Source: Ferruginibacter sp.
GTDB lineage: Bacteria; Bacteroidota; Bacteroidia; Chitinophagales; Chitinophagaceae
NCBI GenBank assembly: GCA_030831725.1
Contig: JAURKN010000180.1
Coordinates: 1 to 12,044 of the forward strand
Direction: 5' to 3'
Length of the DNA stretch: 12,044 bases
Each line of letters begins with the position of its first letter. The first letter of the stretch is position 1. Positions 1-6,844 of this stretch are shown here, piece by piece. The notes beneath the pieces are model-generated. The model was not told the origin of the DNA, did no database searches, and was given only the letters and a program-made list of their open reading frames with translations. The translations under genes and the position numbers were made by a program.

Positions 1-1446
1 AGCCAGGCCAACAACCCTTGGTTGCAGGAATTGCCTGATCCGATTTCTAAAGTGACTTGGGACAACTACGCGATGATGAGTCCTGATCTGGCAAAGCAAC
101 TGATCGGCATCGATGTGGTAAACAATCAACGCGAAGCGGATGCATACGAGGTTACACCAGAAAAACCAACCGTAAAAATTACCATTACCGGACAGTCGAT
201 TGAATTGCCTGTATTGATTTTGCCGGGCCTCAACGCCGCTACTATCGCTGTGGCTTTGGGTTATGGAAGATCAAGTGCAGACGAGAAGCTTTCATTGGAG
301 CGTATCGGACGTTCAGCGACCGGAGCCGGAAAGAATGCATATCCTTTTGTTGGATTTGATGGAATGGTTTACACCTATTCTACCGCAGCTACGGCAGAAA
401 AAACAGGTAACACATATCCTCTGGCTCAAACTCAGGTTCACGGATCATCAGAAAGCAGACCCGTGATTTATGAAACCAGTTTGTCTAGCCACAATAAAGA
501 TCCTAAAGCCGTTCTTGCTCATATCACACATGAAAAAGAGATGTTGCTTGCGGAAGGAAAACATGATTTTGTAAAAGAAGGAACCATTTATCCCGATTAT
601 GAAAAACCGGGCATCAAGTGGGGAATGAGCATCGACTTGAATACCTGTACCGGTTGCAGCGCCTGCGTTGTGGCTTGTACCGCAGAGAACAATGTGAGTG
701 TGGTTGGAAAGATACAGGTACAGAAAGCACACGAAATGCATTGGTTGCGCATCGACCGCTATTTTACCGGAGATGTGAAAAATCCGGATGTGGTGTTTCA
801 GCCGATGATGTGTCAACATTGTGACAACGCTCCTTGTGAAAACGTTTGTCCGGTTGCGGCAACCAATCACAGCAGCGAGGGACTTAACCAAATGACCTAT
901 AACCGTTGTATCGGTACTAGATATTGTGCAAACAACTGTCCATTCAAGGTTCGTCGTTTCAACTGGCTCGATTTCACCGGATCTGACAGCTTCACCGACA
1001 ACCAGCAACCGCTGCGTGGTAGTGAGCTTGACGAGGCGGTATTCCAAATGAACGATGATCTTACTCGCATGGTACTGAATCCGGATGTTACCGTTCGTTC
1101 AAGAGGGGTGATTGAAAAATGTTCATTCTGTGTTCAGCGTTTGCAGGAGAGCAAGTTGGATGCCAAGAAGAATCAGGATCCTACTTTGGTGAGAAATGTG
1201 AAAACAGCTTGTATGCAAGCTTGTCCGACACATGCGATCAGTTTTGGTAATGTCAACGATAAGCAGAGTGATGTGTCGATCGCAAGATCTGACAAGGACA
1301 GAAACTTCTATGTACTTGAACAACTTCACGTACTGCCTAACGTGAGTTATCTGGCTAAAATCAGAAACACAGACAGACAAATAGGTGCGGCAGGACACGA
1401 AACAGCGCATCATGATACAAAAGCAGAGGCGCCTGCACATCACTAA
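1..1446 (+). CDS. actB: ACIII subunit ActB, iron-sulfur C-terminal part (5' truncated by window edge)
   Basis: The reading frame is open from base 1, so this is the 3' part (481 codons plus stop) of a longer gene; the TTG at 22 lies inside it and is not the true start. The first ~200 residues resemble the end of the molybdopterin-oxidoreductase-like domain that in ActB proteins has lost its cofactor. The rest is a DMSO-reductase-B/PsrB type ferredoxin domain. Cysteine groups are encoded at 646-678 (CxxCxxCxxxC), 811-849 (CxxCx4CxxxC), 907-939 (CxxTxxCxxxC) and 1120-1131 plus 1210-1224 (CxxC...CxxxC). That makes 15 of 16 ligand positions cysteine, with Thr in one, matching the three [4Fe-4S] and one [3Fe-4S] clusters known for ActB. 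The subunit is periplasmic and carries electrons from the ActC quinol site to the c-type hemes. The C-terminus is rich in His and Ala. actC follows after 46 bases, in the same operon. Confidence 0.95.
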   Translation, partial: SQANNPWLQELPDPISKVTWDNYAMMSPDLAKQLIGIDVVNNQREADAYEVTPEKPTVKITITGQSIELPVLILPGLNAATIAVALGYGRSSADEKLSLERIGRSATGAGKNAYPFVGFDGMVYTYSTAATAEKTGNTYPLAQTQVHGSSESRPVIYETSLSSHNKDPKAVLAHITHEKEMLLAEGKHDFVKEGTIYPDYEKPGIKWGMSIDLNTCTGCSACVVACTAENNVSVVGKIQVQKAHEMHWLRIDRYFTGDVKNPDVVFQPMMCQHCDNAPCENVCPVAATNHSSEGLNQMTYNRCIGTRYCANNCPFKVRRFNWLDFTGSDSFTDNQQPLRGSELDEAVFQMNDDLTRMVLNPDVTVRSRGVIEKCSFCVQRLQESKLDAKKNQDPTLVRNVKTACMQACPTHAISFGNVNDKQSDVSIARSDKDRNFYVLEQLHVLPNVSYLAKIRNTDRQIGAAGHETAHHDTKAEAPAHH

Positions 1447-1492
1447 GCATTAAAAAACAAGTTCTTAAAAAGGGCAAAAAGCAAAATAGCAT

Positions 1493-2944
1493 ATGTCATT
1501 ACTCAAATACGAATCACAGATCAGGGAACCATTGGTTGGTGGTAATAAAGATTATCACCAGGTGACCGAAGACATCATCAGTCCTATTGAGACTAAACCG
1601 ACACGCCTTTGGTATATCGGTTTCTACATCAGTGTGGCTTTGCTTCTTTTCGGAGCTTACTCTGTTTACCGCGAGGTGACTTACGGTATCGGTCAGTGGA
1701 ACCTGAACAAAACCATTGGTTGGGGTTGGGACATCACCAACTTCGTTTGGTGGGTAGGTATCGGTCACGCAGGTACGCTGATTTCTGCGATATTGCTGCT
1801 TTTCCGCCAGGGATGGAGAACAGGTGTGAACAGAGCTGCTGAGGCGATGACCATTTTTGCGGTAATGTGCGCAGGACAGTTTCCGATTTGGCACATGGGT
1901 CGTGTGTGGATGGCATTCTTCGTTTTACCTTATCCAAACTCCCGCGGTCCGCTTTGGGTTAATTTCAACTCTCCCCTTCTTTGGGACGTGTTTGCGATAT
2001 CAACTTATTTCACGGTTTCATTGCTCTTCTGGTATTCGGGATTGATTCCGGATCTGGCTACTGTGAGAGATCGTGCGAAAACCAAATTGCGTAAGATGCT
2101 TTATGGTGTCGCTGCATTCGGTTGGACGGGAAGTACCAAACATTGGCAACGTCATGAATCCCTTTCTTTGGTTCTGGCCGGTTTGAGTACACCGCTTGTA
2201 CTTTCGGTACACACCATCGTATCGTTCGACTTCGCCACATCGGTAGTACCAGGTTGGCACACAACCATATTCCCTCCTTATTTCGTTGCTGGTGCGATTT
2301 TCAGTGGTTTCGCCATGGTGCAAACCCTCTTGATTGTTGTAAGAAAAGTGATGAACCTGGAAGATTATATCACCATCGGTCACATCGAAGCGATGAACAA
2401 GGTTATCGTATTGACCGGAAGTATCGTAGGATGTGCTTATCTGACAGAGTTGTTCATTGCTTGGTACGGTCAAAATCCATATGAGTGGTATGCGTTTAGC
2501 CAAAACCGTGCAAACATCTTCAGTCCTTATGGTTGGTCTTATTGGTTGATGATGTTTTGTAACGTGATATCTCCACAATTGTTCTGGAGCAGCAAACTCA
2601 GAAGAAACATCACCGTAACATTCTTCATGAGTATCGTGGTGAACATCGGTATGTGGTACGAGCGTTTTGTAATTATCGTTACTTCCATTTATCGTGATTT
2701 CCTTCCATCAAGCTGGAGTACGTATTACACACCAACGATTTGGGAGATCGGATTTTATCTGGGTACGTTCGGATTGTTCTTTACCTGCTTCTTCCTTTTC
2801 GCCAAATACTTCCCTGTAATCGCTGTGGCAGAGATCAAGTCTATTTTGAAAACCAGTGGTGAGAACTACAAGGCAAAAATGACGGACATAGAAAAAGCGG
2901 ATGCGGAGAAGTTTTATGTGGAAGAGGTTGAACATGCACATTAA
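1493..2944 (+). CDS. actC: ACIII membrane subunit ActC (NrfD/PsrC-like, quinol oxidation site)
   Basis: A 483-residue integral membrane protein of the NrfD/PsrC family with about ten hydrophobic helices, starting near residues 38-60, 80-104 and 117-145 and ending near 418-445. ActC anchors ActB and holds the quinol-binding site facing the periplasm. Visible candidates for the conserved quinol/proton residues are His134 (in PIWHMGRVW), Asp165 (LLWDVFA) and Asp246 (SFDFA); their position in the family supports this role but I assign it by motif, not alignment. His92 (GHAGT) and Glu390-Arg391 (WYERF) are further polar residues inside predicted helices. Full length for the family. The ATG at 1493 gives the usual cytoplasmic N-terminal extension before helix 1; no clear Shine-Dalgarno precedes it. 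The protein ends in an acidic tail closing with HAH. It sits 46 bases after actB and 50 before actD. Confidence 0.96.
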   Translation: MSLLKYESQIREPLVGGNKDYHQVTEDIISPIETKPTRLWYIGFYISVALLLFGAYSVYREVTYGIGQWNLNKTIGWGWDITNFVWWVGIGHAGTLISAILLLFRQGWRTGVNRAAEAMTIFAVMCAGQFPIWHMGRVWMAFFVLPYPNSRGPLWVNFNSPLLWDVFAISTYFTVSLLFWYSGLIPDLATVRDRAKTKLRKMLYGVAAFGWTGSTKHWQRHESLSLVLAGLSTPLVLSVHTIVSFDFATSVVPGWHTTIFPPYFVAGAIFSGFAMVQTLLIVVRKVMNLEDYITIGHIEAMNKVIVLTGSIVGCAYLTELFIAWYGQNPYEWYAFSQNRANIFSPYGWSYWLMMFCNVISPQLFWSSKLRRNITVTFFMSIVVNIGMWYERFVIIVTSIYRDFLPSSWSTYYTPTIWEIGFYLGTFGLFFTCFFLFAKYFPVIAVAEIKSILKTSGENYKAKMTDIEKADAEKFYVEEVEHAH

Positions 2945-2994
2945 TCCTAATCAACAGAAAGATACATTACGTTTAAAAAGTTAATAACAACAAT

Positions 2995-3585
2995 ATGGCC
3001 GGAGGAATTAAAAAATTTGTGGTGGGATGTTTCGACGACGAGAAGGTTTTGTTTCCTGCAGTAAAGCAGGTTCGTAAAGCCGGATACAAAATCCACGACG
3101 TTTACACCCCGTTTCCCGTTCATGGGTTAGATCATGCCATGGGATTGCGTGAAACCAGTTTGCATACTGCCGGTTTCATTTATGCCATCACCGGAACTAC
3201 GACAGCCTTGAGTTTCATGAGCTGGGTGTTTACCAAAGACTGGCCTTTGAACATCGGAGGTAAGCCGCACTTCGCATTACCCGCATGGATACCCATCACC
3301 TTCGAATTGACGGTGTTGTTTTCCGCGGTAGGTATGGTGCTTACTTTCTGCTACCTCTGTCAGCTTTCTCCATTCGTGAAAAAACATCATTTCCATGCAA
3401 GGGCAACAGATGATCTTTTTGTTATGGCGATAGAGTGCACAGATAAAACAAACGATGCTGAATTGCAACAGTTTTTAGAGAAAAACGGAGCGAAAGAAAT
3501 AAACGTTCAGCATGCTGAAACCGGTTGGTGGATTGGAAGATACGATCGTGAGCAGAAGCTGTATCGTGAAGAGAAAGGATATTGA
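2995..3585 (+). CDS. actD: ACIII subunit ActD (DUF3341 family)
   Basis: A 196-residue protein of the DUF3341/ActD family. An N-terminal ~55-residue soluble part starts with a pattern typical of the family (a short beta strand, then CFDDEKVLFPAV), followed by YTPFPVHGLD, two membrane helices (roughly residues 58-79 and 98-123) and a C-terminal soluble part ending in a charged tail. In solved ACIII structures ActD is a peripheral two-helix subunit with no cofactor; it is thought to be structural, packing beside the ActC/ActF membrane core. No cofactor motif is seen here either. The ATG at 2995 follows an A-rich leader (AATAACAACAAT). The gap to actE is unusually long for this operon and contains a hairpin. 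Confidence 0.93.
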   Translation: MAGGIKKFVVGCFDDEKVLFPAVKQVRKAGYKIHDVYTPFPVHGLDHAMGLRETSLHTAGFIYAITGTTTALSFMSWVFTKDWPLNIGGKPHFALPAWIPITFELTVLFSAVGMVLTFCYLCQLSPFVKKHHFHARATDDLFVMAIECTDKTNDAELQQFLEKNGAKEINVQHAETGWWIGRYDREQKLYREEKGY

Positions 3586-3607
3586 TTTAATTGAAAATTC
3601 ACTCGAG

Positions 3608-3634
3608 AGGGCTTTAGACCAAGTCAAGAGCCTT
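3608..3634 (+). other. Predicted RNA hairpin in the actD-actE gap
   Basis: Bases 3608-3619 can pair with 3623-3634: outer A-U and G-U pairs, GGCUUU against AGAGCC (one G-U), an A-A mismatch, then GAC against GUC, closed by a three-base CAA loop. No U-run follows, so it does not look like an intrinsic terminator. It lies between the actD stop and the actE start in a gap of about 137 bases, which holds no other feature I recognise. It could stabilise or mark processing of the operon mRNA; this is inference from pairing alone. Confidence 0.4.
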
Positions 3635-3722
3635 ATAAAAAGAACATATCATATCACTTCTCCACATGGATCAAAGAAGAAAATATGACATGAGACAAAA
3701 ATGGAGTAATAACAACATACGC

Positions 3723-4358
3723 ATGAAAAAATGTATTACAATTTCAGCTGTCGCTTTCACCATGATTATGGGGATGATCGGCTGCGGAAATGACAAAACA
3801 AAACCTGGATCGGTTTACATGCCAGACATGGCATACAGCCGCGGCTATGAAACTTATGCCGAGCGCGATTCATCCGTTTTTACAAACGACCCGCTAAACA
3901 AAGGAGCGAAGATTTATTACGACAACAACCCTGTGTCGGGAACCATCAAGCGCGGAGAGCTCTATCCTTATACATTGCGCAATGACAGCATGGGTTATGT
4001 AATGAGTGCGGGTGTGAAAAACCCTATCGACAGTTTGTCTGTTGACGAAATGAAAGAAGCTGGCAGATTGTTCAATATCAATTGTGCTATTTGTCATGGT
4101 GAGAAGGGAGCTGGTAATGGTCCGATTGCTACTTCCGGAAAAATCGGAGGTATCGCGAATCTTACTTTGGATACGTATGTGAAAATGGCTGACGGAACCA
4201 TGTTCCATTCGTTGACCTATGGTAAAAACCTGATGGGAAGTTATGCTTCACAACTCGACAGAAAGCAACGCTGGATGTTGGTGAAGTATATCCGCACGCT
4301 ACAACCAAAAGCTACTGCGGCGCAAGCACCATCAACAGATACCACTAAAGCGAAATAA
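3723..4358 (+). CDS. actE: ACIII subunit ActE, monoheme cytochrome c lipoprotein
   Basis: A 211-residue periplasmic c-type cytochrome. I place the start at ATG 3723 rather than at the in-frame ATG 3666, because translation from 3723 begins directly with a lipoprotein signal peptide: MKK, a hydrophobic stretch, and a lipobox MIGC ending in Cys21. The 3666 start would add 19 polar residues ahead of it. ActE homologues are lipid-anchored in this way. The single heme site is CAICH (residues 121-125), followed by GEKGAGNGP typical of class I cytochromes; Met171 in NLMGSY is the likely sixth heme ligand. The ~100 residues before the heme domain (MPDMAYSRGYETYAERD and on) are the family's extension that packs against other ACIII subunits. 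The tail is low-complexity Ala/Thr/Lys. Role: electron transfer from the ActB clusters towards the oxidase CuA centre. Confidence 0.93.
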   Translation: MKKCITISAVAFTMIMGMIGCGNDKTKPGSVYMPDMAYSRGYETYAERDSSVFTNDPLNKGAKIYYDNNPVSGTIKRGELYPYTLRNDSMGYVMSAGVKNPIDSLSVDEMKEAGRLFNINCAICHGEKGAGNGPIATSGKIGGIANLTLDTYVKMADGTMFHSLTYGKNLMGSYASQLDRKQRWMLVKYIRTLQPKATAAQAPSTDTTKAK

Positions 4359-4420
4359 TAAAAAAAGAAATACAATTACCAGACAAGCATCGTCTAGTTA
4401 CAACAAATAAAGTTTATCTA

Positions 4421-5695
4421 ATGAATCATCAATTTGAAATATCGGCCAGCTACAAGAAATGGACATGGGGTTTGATCGGCGTAGGTGTGGTTGCCTTGTT
4501 GTACGGTTTTATCATGTATCATCCTTTCGCTCCCGTAGCACACGGCGGAGGACACGACGCACATCACGCTGCGAGTGACAGCACCCGTTTTTGGGCCGTA
4601 TTGCTCCAGAACAGCGCATACTGGTTGCTGGTAGTAAACGCTTCCATGTTTTTCATTTGTGTGACCACTATGGCAATGGGTGGATGGCAAATCGCTCTGA
4701 GAAGAGTACCTGAAGCCATTTCCAGCGTCGTTCCTGTTTTGGGTATCATCACCTTTTTGGTTTTGATGGCCATCATCTGGGGTGGAAGAACCGATATTTA
4801 TCATTGGCTCGACAACGAAGCAGTGAAAAACGATCCCATTCTTAATGGTAAAAGCGGATTCCTCAATCCTACTTTCTATACCATTTGGTCTGCTGTTTCG
4901 ATTTTGATGTGGTGGTTGTTGGGAAGAAAAATGAGATCCTTAAGTCTGCAGTCTGATAAAGACGGACAAATGGATTATGAGACAGGAAAAAAATGGATTT
5001 TTAAAAATACCGTTTGGGCTTCATTGTATTGTGTGTTCTTTGGTTTGTCCGTAGCGTCAACCATTCCTTGGTTGTGGTTGATGAGCATCGATGCGCATTG
5101 GTACAGCACCATGTACAGCTGGTACACTTTCGCGAGCACTTTCGTATCAGGAATGTCTCTCGTTGCGATTTACATCGTTTACCTTAAAAACAAAGGAAAG
5201 CTTGAATATGTGACAGAAGAACATTTGCATGACGTTGGTAAATTCATGTTCGCATTCTCTGTGTTCTGGACCTACCTGTGGTTTTCTCAGTATATGCTGA
5301 TCTGGTATAGCAACCAGCCTGAAGAAACAAAGTATTTTGTTGAAAGAATTGGTACTGCAGACAAATCAGGACCTTATCATTTCATTTTCTTTGTCAATTT
5401 GATTCTTAACTTCCTGTGTCCTTTGTTGATTCTGATGAAGCGCGGTGCGAAAAGAAGTTGGAGTCTCCTGGTTTTCATGGGTGTGTTGATCATCGTCGGT
5501 CACTGGATAGACTTTTATCAAATGGTTATGCCGGGTACAGTAAAAGGACATCCGAAAATGTATTTCTTTGAGCTGGGTGTTCCTGCTTTGTTCATAGGAA
5601 TCATCATGCTGGTAGTTGGAAAATATCTTTCCACAAACTCGCTGGTGATGAAAAACCATCCGTTCATCAAAGAGAGTATGATACATCATACTTAA
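4421..5695 (+). CDS. actF: ACIII membrane subunit ActF (NrfD/PsrC-like, second membrane core subunit)
   Basis: A 424-residue polytopic membrane protein with about ten helices, recognisable as ActF (often annotated as quinol:cytochrome c oxidoreductase quinone-binding subunit 2). Family-like stretches include HWYSTMYSWY (residues 226-235), HLHDVGKFMFAFSVFWTY (268-285) and GHWIDFYQMVMPG (360-372). ActF is a paralogue of ActC and forms the second half of the ACIII membrane core; in known complexes it does not hold the main quinol site but has polar residues proposed to form a proton path. The loop after helix 1 is His/Gly-rich (His34, 41, 45, 48, 49), and the protein ends HHT. The start at ATG 4421 lies 62 bases after actE, and coxB follows after 56 bases, so ACIII and oxidase genes are probably co-transcribed. 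No separate small ActG-like gene lies in that gap. Confidence 0.94.
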   Translation: MNHQFEISASYKKWTWGLIGVGVVALLYGFIMYHPFAPVAHGGGHDAHHAASDSTRFWAVLLQNSAYWLLVVNASMFFICVTTMAMGGWQIALRRVPEAISSVVPVLGIITFLVLMAIIWGGRTDIYHWLDNEAVKNDPILNGKSGFLNPTFYTIWSAVSILMWWLLGRKMRSLSLQSDKDGQMDYETGKKWIFKNTVWASLYCVFFGLSVASTIPWLWLMSIDAHWYSTMYSWYTFASTFVSGMSLVAIYIVYLKNKGKLEYVTEEHLHDVGKFMFAFSVFWTYLWFSQYMLIWYSNQPEETKYFVERIGTADKSGPYHFIFFVNLILNFLCPLLILMKRGAKRSWSLLVFMGVLIIVGHWIDFYQMVMPGTVKGHPKMYFFELGVPALFIGIIMLVVGKYLSTNSLVMKNHPFIKESMIHHT

Positions 5696-5751
5696 TTCGG
5701 AACAACACGTGATAATAAAAAAGTAAGTAAGGAAAGATAAAAAAACAACCA

Positions 5752-6819
5752 ATGAAGGATTTATATCTCGTAGCCATTACAGCGATGATCTTCATCGTGA
5801 TATTTCAAATCGCAAAGGCCAGCGAATACGTAAGTGTGTTGAAAGGCGAGGAGAAATCCCGCAAGCAAAACAACAAGATCAACGCGTTTCTGATGATCGC
5901 CTTTCTTATCCTGGGCTTCATCGGTGCATGGTATTGTAATGAACTCTATTTTGGAAAAACGTTGTTCCCACAAGGTTCCGCATCTGTTGAAGGAGAAAAA
6001 ATCGACGAGATGCTGTACATAACGACAGCTGTTACCGGTTTGGTTTTTATCATCACACAAACCCTGCTGTTTTGGTTCGCATACAAATACCAGGAGCAAG
6101 ATGGTAAGAAAGCTTTTTATTTTCCTCACAACAATAAACTGGAATTAATTTGGACAACTGTTCCGGCAATCTTCCTTACAGTATTGGTTGTATTCGGATT
6201 GAAATTCTGGTTCCGCATTACCGCAGACGCTCCGAAAGAAGCTATTGTTGTGGAAATCACCGGCCATCAATTCGCATGGGACATGCGCTACCCTGGTGTT
6301 GACAACAAACTGGGAAAGAAAAACTACAAACTATACAACAAGCCTTCCGGAAACACATTGGCAGTAGACTTCGCTGATCCGGACAGTCACGACGATCTTC
6401 ATACCACAGAAATGCACCTACCTGTTGGAAAGCCTGTAAAATTGGTGATCAACGCACAGGATGTGATTCACGACGTGGGACTTTCTCATTTCAGATTGAA
6501 AATGGACGCTGTACCAGGTATTCCGACAACCATGTGGTTTACACCGAAGTACACCACGGAAGAGATGAAAAAGAGAACCGGAAATCCAAACTTCGTATAT
6601 GAGATCAGTTGCGATCAGATGTGTGGAAAAGGACACTTCTCCATGCGCGGAGTGATTGTGGTGGAAACGGAAGAACAATATAACAAGTGGCTGTCTGAAC
6701 AAAAGCCGGAGTACCTTACCCTTCATCCGGAAAAGGATCCTTCGAAAGCCAAAGAAAACCAAGCTACAACAGATACAACTGCAAAACAACAAGTAGTAGC
6801 TCAAATGATCAAACCTTAA
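5752..6819 (+). CDS. coxB: Cytochrome c oxidase subunit II (CuA), four predicted membrane helices
   Basis: A 355-residue subunit II. It accepts electrons from cytochrome c at a binuclear copper centre and passes them to heme a in CoxA. The cupredoxin domain carries the full CuA ligand set: His240 (in DVIHDVG) and the CxQxCxxxHxxM box with Cys287, Gln289 (backbone carbonyl position), Cys291, His295 and Met298. The conserved KMDAVPG motif follows His240. A Gln replaces the more common Glu at 289, as in the Thermus ba3 enzyme. Four hydrophobic helices are seen (about 3-21, 44-62, 88-111, 131-153) rather than the usual two. Positive charges in loops 22-43 and 113-129 predict N-terminus out and CuA domain in the periplasm. 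No CXXCH motif is present, so it is not a caa3-type fusion. The C-terminal ~30 residues are Thr/Lys/Gln-rich. coxA follows after 25 bases. Confidence 0.95.
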   Translation: MKDLYLVAITAMIFIVIFQIAKASEYVSVLKGEEKSRKQNNKINAFLMIAFLILGFIGAWYCNELYFGKTLFPQGSASVEGEKIDEMLYITTAVTGLVFIITQTLLFWFAYKYQEQDGKKAFYFPHNNKLELIWTTVPAIFLTVLVVFGLKFWFRITADAPKEAIVVEITGHQFAWDMRYPGVDNKLGKKNYKLYNKPSGNTLAVDFADPDSHDDLHTTEMHLPVGKPVKLVINAQDVIHDVGLSHFRLKMDAVPGIPTTMWFTPKYTTEEMKKRTGNPNFVYEISCDQMCGKGHFSMRGVIVVETEEQYNKWLSEQKPEYLTLHPEKDPSKAKENQATTDTTAKQQVVAQMIKP

Positions 6820-6844
6820 TCAAGAAAAAATAAATACCTGAACT

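Noticed and set aside
448..1047. 199-residue minus-strand open frame opposite actB
   Set aside because: It lies wholly opposite the conserved iron-sulfur domain of ActB, has no recognisable domain, and its composition is that of a complementary shadow.
2018..2578. 186-residue minus-strand open frame opposite actC
   Set aside because: It is antisense to conserved ActC membrane helices and has no family features or start context of its own.
3666..3722. Upstream in-frame ATG for actE
   Set aside because: It would place 19 polar residues before a complete lipoprotein signal peptide that begins at 3723.
4380..4405. Possible hairpin in the actE-actF gap (AGAC...GTCT)
   Set aside because: Only four contiguous pairs around a seven-base loop; too weak to report as a structure.
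5752..5820. CoxB N-terminus as a cleavable signal peptide
   Set aside because: No good signal peptidase site follows, and the next loop is strongly positive, which fits a retained membrane helix entering the cytoplasm.
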